A DNA stretch of 16,240 nucleotides from an uncultured Erysipelotrichaceae bacterium (GCA_902795525.1 CADBLN010000074.1:1-16240); one strand, 5' to 3'; shown: positions 7,683 through 15,327, counted from the stretch's first letter. Notes: a model not told the origin generated them from the letters alone. A program made the numbers and translations.

Positions 7683-9116
7683 ATGATTAGTATTAACAAA
7701 GACAAAATTGGAAATCTCATCATTAAACTAAGAAGAAACCATAACTTAAGTCAAGAAGAAATGGCTTCGATTTTACATGTTAGTTCAAGAACAATTAGAA
7801 ATTGGGAAAAAGGAATATCCTTGCCTTCAATGGAAGATGTAGTTTCAATTTGTAACCATTTCAATTTATCTCTTGAAGAAGTGTACGAAGGAGAACTCAA
7901 TTTAGACAAAGAGTTTAATCGACGAGTAAAGGATATTAATAACGAAATTAAAGATATAAATGAAAAGGTAAATAGTACTGATAATGTCATAAAGGAATTG
8001 AATAATGAGTTCCATGGATTTAAAGACCTTTTTAACATGTCTATTTTAGATAACAAGAAAACAACCTATATACTTTTGATTATTATGTTCTTAGCGCATC
8101 TTATTGCGGCACTTACAAATTATTTTTGTTTTGCTGTTGGCGTCGTAGATATTCTAATAGCCTTTTTAACCACTTTGGCATACATTTTTGTTTTTACATA
8201 TTCACTATTTAAGTCAAAAAGAAATATAACATTGTTAACAACCATGTTTATATACACAATTATCGTATTGGTTTTTGAGTATTTTACTGTTCATTTTAAC
8301 AATTATAGTCCAAGGTTAAACGTATCAAATACTGCAATGCTAGTGAATGGACCTTTGTATGCATTAACAATTTTTAACAGAAAGGATATAAGACTCTTAT
8401 ATATATTTTCAGCAGCTGTCTATTTCTCGTGGATCCTAATTGATGGACAGTTTATGTTGAGTTATTTTGAAAATGAGGTGATAAGAAAGTTTAAAGACTG
8501 TATTTTGAAAAAAAGAATAATTATCTATGTAGTGTTGCTTGTTGTTGCGTTAGCTCTTGTGGCGACCTCCATAAGCAATAAACCAGAAAAAGGCATGTAT
8601 TCATATCACACTGGGAAAATAACTAATGAGGTGAATATGGAAGAAGAAAAAATTGCTGATAGTATATTGGAATACTTCCATGATTATTTTCTTCAGAATA
8701 ACAAAGAAGACTTACAATTATATGATGAGCAACCGCTTGAAAAAAATAACTTAGAAAGTATAGTTATAATAAAAATTTATGACTATAAAACAATTGGAAA
8801 TGATGTTGTTGTTTACTTAACCATGTTTGAAGAAGTGCTTTCAATTGAAAATAATGGCGAGAAAACAATTCATAGTGGTTCTAGAATGGAGTGGAAAGTA
8901 GTGTTATCAAAGGATACTGATAATTATAGTGTGAAGGATTATGTTAATACAGAATTTTTTGAAACAAACAAGCCAATGAGTTATGAAAACAAATTAAAAA
9001 GTATGTTTTCCTTGAAGGCATATGTAAGGTTTAGAAGATGCAACATTATTAAGGTTATGGAAACAATGAATAGAGAGTATGAAAAATCTGTGGCAAGAAT
9101 AAAGGAGAAAAAATGA
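7683..9116 (+). CDS. Membrane-anchored XRE-family HTH regulator with C-terminal extracytoplasmic domain
   Basis: This 477-residue protein joins a DNA-binding head to a membrane and an outside domain. Residues 9-67 are a classic HTH_3 (XRE) domain: KLRRNHNLSQEEMASIL, then SSRTIRNWEKG and SLPSMEDVVSICNHFNLSLEE. Residues 71-115, rich in Asn, Glu and Lys, look like a coiled coil. About five hydrophobic segments follow between 129 and 255, then a strong helix at 279-298. The last 180 residues are hydrophilic, with a strand pattern (VVVYLTMFEEVLSI, MEWKVVLS) recalling NTF2-like folds; they would lie outside the membrane. The ATG at 7683 is preceded by GGTGAAGGAG. The inverted repeat at its promoter suggests autoregulation. 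Its stop overlaps the start of a ruined surface-protein gene (ATGA), so it probably controlled that neighbour. A basic KDCILKKR just before the last helix makes a past fusion of two proteins possible. Confidence 0.83.
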   Translation: MISINKDKIGNLIIKLRRNHNLSQEEMASILHVSSRTIRNWEKGISLPSMEDVVSICNHFNLSLEEVYEGELNLDKEFNRRVKDINNEIKDINEKVNSTDNVIKELNNEFHGFKDLFNMSILDNKKTTYILLIIMFLAHLIAALTNYFCFAVGVVDILIAFLTTLAYIFVFTYSLFKSKRNITLLTTMFIYTIIVLVFEYFTVHFNNYSPRLNVSNTAMLVNGPLYALTIFNRKDIRLLYIFSAAVYFSWILIDGQFMLSYFENEVIRKFKDCILKKRIIIYVVLLVVALALVATSISNKPEKGMYSYHTGKITNEVNMEEEKIADSILEYFHDYFLQNNKEDLQLYDEQPLEKNNLESIVIIKIYDYKTIGNDVVVYLTMFEEVLSIENNGEKTIHSGSRMEWKVVLSKDTDNYSVKDYVNTEFFETNKPMSYENKLKSMFSLKAYVRFRRCNIIKVMETMNREYEKSVARIKEKK

Positions 9117-9272
9117 AAACAATGAGAGTATTTATTATTTGTGTAGCGTGGGAACACAAATATACCTAAAATCGGAGACCATAACAATATAGCTCTTTGG
9201 AACATAACGCTTATAGCTTCGCTCCTTGGAATCTCATTCACAATGATAAGCAGAAAGAGATACAGCGAGTAA
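9113..9272 (+). pseudogene. Remnant of an LPXTG-type cell-wall-anchored surface protein with internal deletion
   Basis: An ATG at 9113 overlaps the preceding stop (ATGA) and has AAAGGAG five bases upstream, so it was a real start. It reads MKTMRVFIICVA, the beginning of a signal peptide, then stops at 9167. In another frame, 9147-9272 reads NIPKIGD, then a hydrophobic segment (IALWNITLIASLLGISFTMI), then SRKRYSE and stop. That is the standard sortase sorting signal: an LPxTGD-like pentapeptide (here IPKIG), a membrane helix and a basic tail. The tail frame is closed at 9144 (TAG) and has no start codon. I infer that the body of a sortase substrate was deleted, leaving both ends joined out of frame near 9146-9155. 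The altered pentapeptide fits decay. Order relative to the regulator suggests an operon of regulator plus surface protein. Confidence 0.7.
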
Positions 9273-9294
9273 GAAGCAAAACATAGTGAAGATC

Positions 9295-9334
9295 AAGCAG
9301 TCAGTTTCTAAATGAATCTGGCTGCTTTTCTTTT
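9295..9334 (+). terminator. Intrinsic terminator ending the regulator/surface-protein unit
   Basis: AAGCAGTCAG (9295-9304) pairs with CTGGCTGCTT (9318-9327), one pair being T-G, with a 13-base loop, followed by a TTTTCTTTT run. Confidence 0.85.
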
Positions 9335-9489
9335 GTGAAAATATCCTGCAGGGATTATCGCAAAACGAACGAATATAGTCCGCGCCAACTTAAGTTGGTA
9401 TAACGTGGAATATCACTGCATTAAAAGTTCTTGATATTTTGTTATAGGATAAGATGATTTTCATAGGAAATGAAATCAACCTTTTTATA
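9335..9489. other. Intergenic block with palindromes, no gene recognised
   Basis: No convincing coding sequence is seen here. It contains CCTGCAGG (9345-9352), a perfect 14-base palindrome CCAACTTAAGTTGG (9385-9398), a spaced repeat AATATCA/TGATATT (9409-9415, 9432-9438), and a small hairpin GATTTTCAT/ATGAAATC (9456-9464, 9470-9477) with a T run four bases later. The stretch 9361-9410 is richer in G and C than its surroundings. It could be the remains of a transferred segment or a dispersed repeat. Confidence 0.4.
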
Positions 9490-9518
9490 TTGAGAAAGAC
9501 AATCAAATAACTTAAAAT
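9490..9518 (+). promoter_or_regulatory. acpS: Sigma-A type promoter of acpS
   Basis: TTGAGA (9490-9495) and TAAAAT (9513-9518) are 17 bases apart. The start would fall near 9525, just before the GGGAGG ribosome site. Confidence 0.7.
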
Positions 9519-9529
9519 AGTTATGAATA

Positions 9530-9535
9530 GGGAGG
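9530..9535 (+). promoter_or_regulatory. acpS: Ribosome binding site that fixes the acpS start
   Basis: GGGAGG lies 8 bases before the ATG at 9544. An earlier in-frame ATG at 9523 precedes this site, falls at the predicted transcription start and has no ribosome site of its own, so it is not the start. Confidence 0.8.
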
Positions 9536-9543
9536 AATACCAC

Positions 9544-9915
9544 ATGATTCTAGGATTAGGCATAGATCAAGTAACAATTAGTACAGTTGAACAGTTTTTG
9601 AAGAACCCAAAATACGCAGATGATATCTTTACAGAAGCTGAAAAAGAACTAGCAAGTCAACAAGGCAACCCAGTAGATTTCTTTGCGGCTAGATTCGCTG
9701 CTAAGCAAGCTTTTAAGAAATGCTTAGCACCATTTATGAATGACAAAGAATTTAACTATAAGATGATTGAAATCTTAAAGAAAGAAGATGGTATGCCTGC
9801 GGTTTATGTTGGTGATGAATTAGCTGAGCTGTTAAAAGCTGCTGGGGTTGAAGAACTACAAGTTTCAACAACAACAGAAGGCGATAACGCTACAGCTATT
9901 GCACTAGCTCAATAG
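9544..9915 (+). CDS. acpS: Holo-[acyl-carrier-protein] synthase-like protein (AcpS), divergent active site
   Basis: AcpS transfers 4'-phosphopantetheine from CoA to a serine of acyl carrier protein, using Mg2+, in the cytoplasm. From the ATG at 9544 the protein has 123 residues, the normal AcpS length. It opens with GLGIDQV, with D8 at the place of the first metal ligand, has FTEAE, then ARFAAKQAF and the strand ILKKEDGMPAVYV, all in AcpS order. Two conserved positions differ: the family's FAxKEA is KQA here (Q55 for the Glu that helps bind Mg2+), and the C-terminal S-H motif is S108-T109. It has its own promoter and terminator. It could be a working but divergent enzyme, a specialised second copy, or a weakened one. 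Assignment to the AcpS fold is secure; activity is not. Confidence 0.87.
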   Translation: MILGLGIDQVTISTVEQFLKNPKYADDIFTEAEKELASQQGNPVDFFAARFAAKQAFKKCLAPFMNDKEFNYKMIEILKKEDGMPAVYVGDELAELLKAAGVEELQVSTTTEGDNATAIALAQ

Positions 9916-9921
9916 TAGATT

Positions 9922-9946
9922 AAGTTGGAGAAATCCAACTTTTTTT
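9922..9946 (+). terminator. Intrinsic terminator after acpS
   Basis: AAGTTGGA (9922-9929) and TCCAACTT (9934-9941) pair around a GAAA tetraloop and are followed by a run of T to 9946. Confidence 0.9.
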
Positions 9947-9947
9947 A

Positions 9948-9956
9948 TGTTAAGAT
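9948..9956 (+). promoter_or_regulatory. Possible extended -10 promoter for the M29 aminopeptidase gene
   Basis: TGtTAAGAT has TG at 9948-9949 and TAAGAT at 9951-9956, directly after the acpS terminator. No -35 box is evident. The start would be near 9963, leaving a very short leader, so this is only a candidate; read-through from acpS is the alternative. Confidence 0.35.
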
Positions 9957-9960
9957 AGTG

Positions 9961-9968
9961 AAAAGGTG
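9961..9968 (+). promoter_or_regulatory. Ribosome binding site that favours the start at 9975
   Basis: AAAAGGTG is 6 bases before the ATG at 9975. The in-frame GTG (9966) and ATG (9969) overlap or abut the site and are less likely starts. Confidence 0.65.
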
Positions 9969-9974
9969 ATGGAT

Positions 9975-11186
9975 ATGAATTTAGAAAAACTAAAAGAAAA
10001 GTACGCCTACACTTTAGCAAGGGTTGGATTGAATGTACAAAAAGGGCAAACAGTATTAGTAGAGGCTGCAATTGAAGGGCATGACTTTGTCCCTTTATTT
10101 GTGGAAGAGTGTTACAAGCTAGGAGCAAGTAATGTTGTTGTCCATTATTTGGATATTCCTAATATGAAAGTGTCAGCAAAATACAGAAGTGATGAAGATG
10201 TTCGCAAGGTTGAAGATTGGGAGTATTTACAACATCAAAAATACTTAGATGAAGGTGCTTGTTACATTAGACTTGAGGGAGTGAATCCAAAATTGATGGA
10301 AGACACACCTGAAGAGCAAGCTAATGCGATATTTGCTCATGTTGATGCGGTTAGAAACATTATGCGCCAAGCAAGCAGGGAAAAACATTGCCAATGGTGT
10401 ATCGCGATGATTCCTACTAAAGAGTGGGCAAATTATATTCTGAAAGATATTCCTGAAGAAAAAAGATTGGAAGAATTATGGAAACTGATTTTACGATTAT
10501 GTTACATAGATGAAGATAATGACATTGTTGAAGTTTGGAGACAAAAGAAACAAAGAACCTTGGAAAGAGGAAATAAACTTGATGAATTCAACATCAGAAA
10601 GCTCCATTACACTTCTAACAATGGCACAGATTTAATTGTGGAATTAACTCCTGATTCAAAATTTGGTCATAGACCAACTAATGATGAAAGAAGGATAGAG
10701 TTTAGTGCTAATATTCCAACTGAAGAGATTTGCACTACTCCAGAAAAGTTTGGAACTAATGGTATTGTATTTGCTTCAAGACCATTAGTATTAGGTGGTA
10801 AAAGCATTGAGAATTTTGGCTTTAGATTTGAAAATGGAAAAGTAGTTGAAGTCATTGCTGATGAAGGAAAAGAGATGCTGGAAGCCTTGATTAGGATGGA
10901 TGAGAACGCATGCTATTTAGGTGAGTGCGCTTTGGTTGAATATCATTCGCCAATTTCAATGAGTAAGGTTGTTTACTATACCACACTCATAGATGAAAAC
11001 GCTAGCTGCCATTTGGCTTTAGGCAGAGGTCTAAGTACAAGACAGCCTAGCGATTCAAAGTATACATTCAATGATTCAGTTATTCATATTGACTTTATGA
11101 TAGGAACTGAGGATATGCATATCGTTGGAACTACTGAGGATGGTCAAGAAGTTATTGTGTTCGACCATGGAGATTTCGCATTTTAA
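9975..11186 (+). CDS. M29-family metallo-aminopeptidase (AmpS/PepS-like)
   Basis: M29 aminopeptidases are cytoplasmic two-metal enzymes that remove N-terminal residues from short peptides. From the ATG at 9975 the protein has 404 residues, the usual length. The N-terminal half has the family's opening (LARVGLNVQKGQTVLVEA) and the catalytic half has all its signatures: NIPTEEICTTP (E250), LGECALVEY (E317), SCHLALGRG (H346) and VIHIDFMIG (H371, D373), which correspond to the known metal ligands; the loop between H346 and H371 is shorter than in AmpS. Nothing essential is missing, so it should be active. The acpS terminator separates it from the upstream gene. Downstream its stop codon overlaps the stop of a minus-strand gene fragment. 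The exact substrate range cannot be read from the sequence. Confidence 0.94.
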   Translation: MNLEKLKEKYAYTLARVGLNVQKGQTVLVEAAIEGHDFVPLFVEECYKLGASNVVVHYLDIPNMKVSAKYRSDEDVRKVEDWEYLQHQKYLDEGACYIRLEGVNPKLMEDTPEEQANAIFAHVDAVRNIMRQASREKHCQWCIAMIPTKEWANYILKDIPEEKRLEELWKLILRLCYIDEDNDIVEVWRQKKQRTLERGNKLDEFNIRKLHYTSNNGTDLIVELTPDSKFGHRPTNDERRIEFSANIPTEEICTTPEKFGTNGIVFASRPLVLGGKSIENFGFRFENGKVVEVIADEGKEMLEALIRMDENACYLGECALVEYHSPISMSKVVYYTTLIDENASCHLALGRGLSTRQPSDSKYTFNDSVIHIDFMIGTEDMHIVGTTEDGQEVIVFDHGDFAF

Positions 11187-11269
11187 GCTTCTTTAGGAGT
11201 AAAGACTAGTTGAAAGTTCACATTTAAGCCTTCAGCTAGTTTTTTAACGTGCTTAAAGTTGGATAATTG
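11183..11269 (-). pseudogene. C-terminal fragment of an unidentified protein, possibly an HTH antitoxin-type regulator
   Basis: The minus strand here reads 28 residues that look protein-like and end at a proper stop: QLSNFKHVKKLAEGLN, then VNFQLVFTPKEA. There is no start codon; upstream the frame runs into low-complexity codons (Tyr, Phe) and has no start with a ribosome site before the U32 gene. The pattern of a helix with KKLAEGLN followed by a strand and charged end resembles the C-terminus of small XRE-type antitoxins, but this is a faint resemblance. The stop overlaps the stop of the aminopeptidase gene, so the fragment was once a convergent neighbour, since truncated. It could also be a chance frame. 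Confidence 0.4.
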
Positions 11270-11301
11270 AAAAAAATAATGAGATTTGTAAGAATAATAG
11301 T

Positions 11302-13590
11302 ATGGTTGAATTATTAGCTCCTAGTGGTAATTTTGAATGTGTAAAGGCGGCAGTATGCAATGGTGCTGATGCTATCTATTTAGGTGGCAAGCTTTTTAAT
11401 GCTCGTGCTTATGCGAATAACTTTGATAAAGAGGAGTTGGAAAAAGTTTGTGATTATTGCCACAGCTATGGAGTAAAGGTTTATGTTACTGTAAATACCT
11501 TATATAAAAACGAAGAGTTTGAAGAATTAATGCCATTTATTGATGAGTTATATGTAATGGGTGTTGATGCTTTGATTATGCAAGATCTTGGAGCCATTTC
11601 TTTAGTTAGAAAGAATTGGCCTGATTTCCCGGTTCATGCTTCAACTCAATTAACCGCAAACTCAATTAAGGATGTAAATGAGTTTGAGGAGATAGGTTTA
11701 TCTACTGTTGTTTTAAGCAGAGAATTAAATCTTGGAGAAATAAGAGACATAGTTTCTAATACCTCGATGAATGTTGAAGTTTTTATCCATGGGGCTTTAT
11801 GTGTTAGCTATTCTGGCCAATGCTTTATGTCAGGTGTTTTGGGGAAAAGAAGCGGTAATAGAGGAAAGTGTGCTCAAAACTGTAGACTTAATTATCAATT
11901 AAAAAAAGATGGTGAAACTCTAGCGGATGGGCACTTATTATCGCCAAAAGATATATGTACTTTAGATGTTTTACCGCAACTACTTGATAGTGGCGTAGCT
12001 TCATTGAAGATTGAAGGCCGGATGAAAAGCGCTGAATATGTAGCGGGGGTTACGGCAATATATCGCAAATACATTGACATGTATTATGAAGACAAAGAAA
12101 ACTATAAAGTTGATAAGATGGATAGATTAATCCTGCAACAACTATTCAATCGTGGTGGTTTCTCTGAAGGTTACTTTAGGACTCATTCAGGGAATATTAT
12201 GATGTGTCCAGTTCACCCAAAGAATTGGGGTGTTTATTTAGGCACAGTGAAAGACTATAAAAATGGCGTTGCAACAATAGACATAAATAAAGATCTCAAC
12301 AATGGTGATGGAATAGAAATATGGACCGATGATGAAGAAGGGGTAGGCTGTTACATAAATAAGCCTTGTCATATTGGCATAAACAAATTGAAAATAAAGG
12401 GTGATATTAAAGTTGGGACCAAGGTATATCAAACTTATGATAAAGAATTATTCGATGGGCTGTCTGCAACCTTAAATAAAGAAAGGTTTAAAGTTTCTGT
12501 TGCTGGTAAGATTGATTTACATGTTGGAGAAAACAGCAAACTTGATATCACCAATGGGGATATCACTGTAAGTGTTGAAAACGATGTTGTCCAACAAGCA
12601 CTGAGTCAACCTTTAAGTGATGAACTTATTTATGAGCAAATTTCCAAGATGGGGAATACATCCTTTGAACTTGTTCAACTGGAAATCTATAAAGATGACT
12701 CTTGTTATGTGAACAAGAAGATCTTAAATGCTCTTAGGAATGAGGCCTGTGAAAGGTTATTGGAAAAGATTGTTTCTTCGAAAAAAAGACGGAGACAACA
12801 ATATGAATTTGACCAGCCAACCTATCCACAAGCAAGTATACAAGAAGTCTCAGTTACAGTTAGAAATCTTGAACAATTTGAAACAGTTGTTGAGAGTGAA
12901 AAGGTTTCTTTAATCAATTTTGAATATCATGAAGGAATGGAAAAAGAAATCTCCAGTTTAGTTAAGAGAGCACATCAATCAAATAAACAATTGAATTTCA
13001 AACTACCAAGAATCTGGCGCAAATACATTTATGATAAGATTGATTTAGCTAAGTTTAAAGAAGTTGATGGATTCTTGATTAGCTGTTTAGGCCATTTAAA
13101 CAGTGTGAAAGATTTAGGAAAGAAACTATATTTAGACTACACTGGCAATGTCTTAAATGACCATAGTTTTAATTTTTGGATTGAAAAAGGATTAGATATA
13201 GTTTCGATGTCACTTGAAAGCAGTGCTAATGAAATGGTTGAGAATGATCATTCTGAAATCTTAGGTTATGGTCAACTGCCATTAATGGTAACCCATCAAT
13301 GCCCAATTGGTAATTACGTTGGTCATAAAATAAAAGACATGTATTGTGACAGGTATAATCATGGTGAAAGTTATAAATTAGTATCAAATACCAATGAGTT
13401 TGACTTGGTTACTGATTGTGGAAATTGTTTATGCACTATATATGGAAAAGCAATTGATGAGACAGCTGCCACGAAAAAGTTTTCCAGTAGATTCATTAGG
13501 TTTGACTTTGTGAATGAAACTGGTCAAGAAGTAAATAAAATACTTAATAGTAATAATTCAAATGGTTATTTTGAAAAAGGCTTATTATAA
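11302..13590 (+). CDS. U32 family protein, RlhA-like (N-terminal U32 domain plus long C-terminal region)
   Basis: U32 proteins were named peptidases, but studied members (RlhA, TrhP, UbiU/UbiV) are iron-sulfur proteins for hydroxylation of RNA or ubiquinone. This one has 762 residues; the length and C-terminal region resemble RlhA (23S rRNA C2501 hydroxylation) rather than the 400-residue TrhP. The N-terminus is the typical MVELLAPSGN...GADAIYLGG barrel. The family signature EVFIHGALCVSYSGQCFMS is present, with C167, C174, C190 and C194 as a likely [4Fe-4S] site. After the LKIEGRMKS motif come beta-rich segments (about 310-420). Near the C-terminus a second set, C667, C682, C706, C709 and C711, could bind metal. 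The ATG at 11302 matches the family start, though the ribosome site is weak. It stands alone, ending in a terminator shared with argS. RNA target is inferred. Confidence 0.9.
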   Translation: MVELLAPSGNFECVKAAVCNGADAIYLGGKLFNARAYANNFDKEELEKVCDYCHSYGVKVYVTVNTLYKNEEFEELMPFIDELYVMGVDALIMQDLGAISLVRKNWPDFPVHASTQLTANSIKDVNEFEEIGLSTVVLSRELNLGEIRDIVSNTSMNVEVFIHGALCVSYSGQCFMSGVLGKRSGNRGKCAQNCRLNYQLKKDGETLADGHLLSPKDICTLDVLPQLLDSGVASLKIEGRMKSAEYVAGVTAIYRKYIDMYYEDKENYKVDKMDRLILQQLFNRGGFSEGYFRTHSGNIMMCPVHPKNWGVYLGTVKDYKNGVATIDINKDLNNGDGIEIWTDDEEGVGCYINKPCHIGINKLKIKGDIKVGTKVYQTYDKELFDGLSATLNKERFKVSVAGKIDLHVGENSKLDITNGDITVSVENDVVQQALSQPLSDELIYEQISKMGNTSFELVQLEIYKDDSCYVNKKILNALRNEACERLLEKIVSSKKRRRQQYEFDQPTYPQASIQEVSVTVRNLEQFETVVESEKVSLINFEYHEGMEKEISSLVKRAHQSNKQLNFKLPRIWRKYIYDKIDLAKFKEVDGFLISCLGHLNSVKDLGKKLYLDYTGNVLNDHSFNFWIEKGLDIVSMSLESSANEMVENDHSEILGYGQLPLMVTHQCPIGNYVGHKIKDMYCDRYNHGESYKLVSNTNEFDLVTDCGNCLCTIYGKAIDETAATKKFSSRFIRFDFVNETGQEVNKILNSNNSNGYFEKGLL

Positions 13591-13623
13591 AAAACTCATG
13601 CGTTTTTAATTGCATGAGTTTTT
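13591..13623. terminator. Bidirectional terminator between the U32 gene and argS
   Basis: AAAACTCATGC (13591-13601) and GCATGAGTTTT (13612-13622) pair perfectly. T runs lie on both strands, so the hairpin serves both convergent genes. The argS stop codon (13622-13624) overlaps its edge. Confidence 0.9.
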
Positions 13624-15268
13624 ACATTTCCTGTGGAGCATCTATGCCTAAAAGTGATAAGGCATTATGCATTGTGATTTGACTTGCTTTTAGAAGACTT
13701 AAGCGTTGGTTTTTCAAATCTTCACTATCAGCATTCAAGATTCTGCTAGTAGCATAATAGGCGTGAATAAACTGAGCTAGTTTTTGAATGTAATTGCACA
13801 TCTTATTTGGAGCTCTATCAGCAGCAGCATTAGCAACAGTTTCAGGGAATGAAGATAGATGTTTAATCAAATCTACTTCTTGGTTACTGGTTAATAAATT
13901 GAACTGCTGCACTTCTGCAATTCTTTCAACACTATTTAAAATCTTACAGCTTCTAGCATGTGCATATTGTGCATAGTAGACAGGGTTGTCATTACTTTTA
14001 CTTCTAGCGACACCAAGGTCAAAGTCTAGATGAGTATCTAAGGCTTTTGTTAAGAAGAAATATCTGGCACTGTCGACCCCAATATCATCACACAACTCTC
14101 TAATGGTAACGGCATTTCCAGTACGTTTACTCATCTTAACTTCTTCACCATTTTCCATTAATCTGACCATTTGTATGATATCCACCTCAAGTATGTCTTT
14201 AGGATATCCTAAGGCAGTTAAGGCAGCTTTAACCCTTGTGATATAGCCATGGTGGTCAGCTCCCCAAAAGTTAATTAATTTTTGGTAGCCTCTTTCAATT
14301 TTGTTGATGTGATTGGCAATATCAGGAGCAAAGTAAGTATATGTACCATCATTCTTAACTAAAACTCTATCTTTATCATCACCAAACTTTGTTGTCCTCA
14401 TCCATAAGGCATCTTCAGCTTCATATACCAAGTCCATTTCTTTCATTTTCTCAATGGAACTTTCAATTAAACCTGAATTTCTTAAATCTGTTTCGCTTGC
14501 CCAAGAATCAAACTCACAACGATAATAATCTAAATCGATTTTGATCTGCTTAAGTTCTCTTGCCTTGCCTTCATTTCTAAAGAAAGCTAATGCTTCCTGT
14601 TTATCAACATTGAGGTATTTGTCGCCGAACTCTTCCTTTAATTCTTTGGCAATTTCAATAACATCAGGACCATGATATCCATCATCTGGCAAATCTGGTG
14701 TTTGGCCAAACAGCTCTTTATATCTTTCGTATAAGGAAACCCCCAACATGTCTATCTGATGACCAGCATCATTAATGTAATATTCCCTTAAACAATCATA
14801 TCCGGAAGCGTTGTATAGTCTAGTACAACAATCACCCCAAACAGCTCCCCTGGCATGTCCAAGATGAAGCCTTCCAGTTGGATTGGCGGAAACATACTCT
14901 ACTAAAACCCTTTGCCCTTTTCCTGATTGATTTTTACCATAATCATCGCCTTGGGAAATAATGGTATTAATGATTTCAGTCATTGCGGTGTTTTTGATTT
15001 GAAAATTAATGAAACCAGGGCCAGCAACTTCGATGTCTTCAATGATATCTAATTTGTTTAGTAGTGCTTCTCTTATTTCTTGACCAATTTCTTGAGGATT
15101 CCGTCTTAAGATTTTCGTTAGTCGCATTGCTAGATTGGTTGCATAATTCCCTTTGGAGGAATCTTTTGGAACTTCAACCATAACAAAACCTTCTTCCACA
15201 TCAACTTGGAATCTTTCTTTAACTACCTCTTCTAGTGCCTTGACTAGTTTTTCCTCAACTGTAAGCAT
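13622..15268 (-). CDS. argS: Arginyl-tRNA synthetase
   Basis: ArgRS is a class I enzyme that charges tRNA-Arg in the cytoplasm. The 548 residues are of normal length. An N-terminal Add-1 type domain fills about 1-110 (SSKGNYATNLAM near 37-48 and GPGFINF near 83-89). The signature VEYVSANPTGRLHLGHARGA contains HLGH at 135-138. Later come GADHHGY (336-342), the KMSKR loop at 378-382 followed by GNAVTIRELCDDIGVD, and a helical DALR anticodon-binding domain from about 430 to the MQEM-like end. All key residues are present. The ATG at 15268 follows a GAGAG site. The mRNA leader is too short for a T-box, so T-box control by arginine is unlikely. Its substrate tRNA-Arg(TCT) is in this window, and the divergent gene consumes free arginine. 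Confidence 0.97.
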   Translation of the reverse strand: MLTVEEKLVKALEEVVKERFQVDVEEGFVMVEVPKDSSKGNYATNLAMRLTKILRRNPQEIGQEIREALLNKLDIIEDIEVAGPGFINFQIKNTAMTEIINTIISQGDDYGKNQSGKGQRVLVEYVSANPTGRLHLGHARGAVWGDCCTRLYNASGYDCLREYYINDAGHQIDMLGVSLYERYKELFGQTPDLPDDGYHGPDVIEIAKELKEEFGDKYLNVDKQEALAFFRNEGKARELKQIKIDLDYYRCEFDSWASETDLRNSGLIESSIEKMKEMDLVYEAEDALWMRTTKFGDDKDRVLVKNDGTYTYFAPDIANHINKIERGYQKLINFWGADHHGYITRVKAALTALGYPKDILEVDIIQMVRLMENGEEVKMSKRTGNAVTIRELCDDIGVDSARYFFLTKALDTHLDFDLGVARSKSNDNPVYYAQYAHARSCKILNSVERIAEVQQFNLLTSNQEVDLIKHLSSFPETVANAAADRAPNKMCNYIQKLAQFIHAYYATSRILNADSEDLKNQRLSLLKASQITMHNALSLLGIDAPQEM

Positions 15269-15298
15269 AATTTAACTCTCTTTCAAAAATCTATTGAT

Positions 15299-15327
15299 AT
15301 AATAACAAACTTTAATAGCAGCCTCAA
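15299..15327 (-). promoter_or_regulatory. argS: Promoter of argS
   Basis: On the minus strand TTGAGG (15327-15322) and TATTAT (15304-15299) are 17 bases apart. Transcription would start about 25 bases before the ATG, leaving a very short leader. Confidence 0.65.

Noticed and set aside
8981..9241. Minus-strand 86-residue open frame across the end of the HTH gene
   Set aside because: It has no ribosome site or recognisable domain and overlaps both the regulator end and the sorting-signal remnant, which explain the sequence better.
9399..9412. T-box-like GGTATAACGTGG sequence before acpS
   Set aside because: It does not match the conserved T-box core, has no matching stem I or terminator switch, and acpS is not an amino-acid gene.
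9523..9543. Seven extra N-terminal residues for AcpS
   Set aside because: The ATG at 9523 comes before the ribosome site and at the predicted transcription start; family proteins begin at the following ATG.
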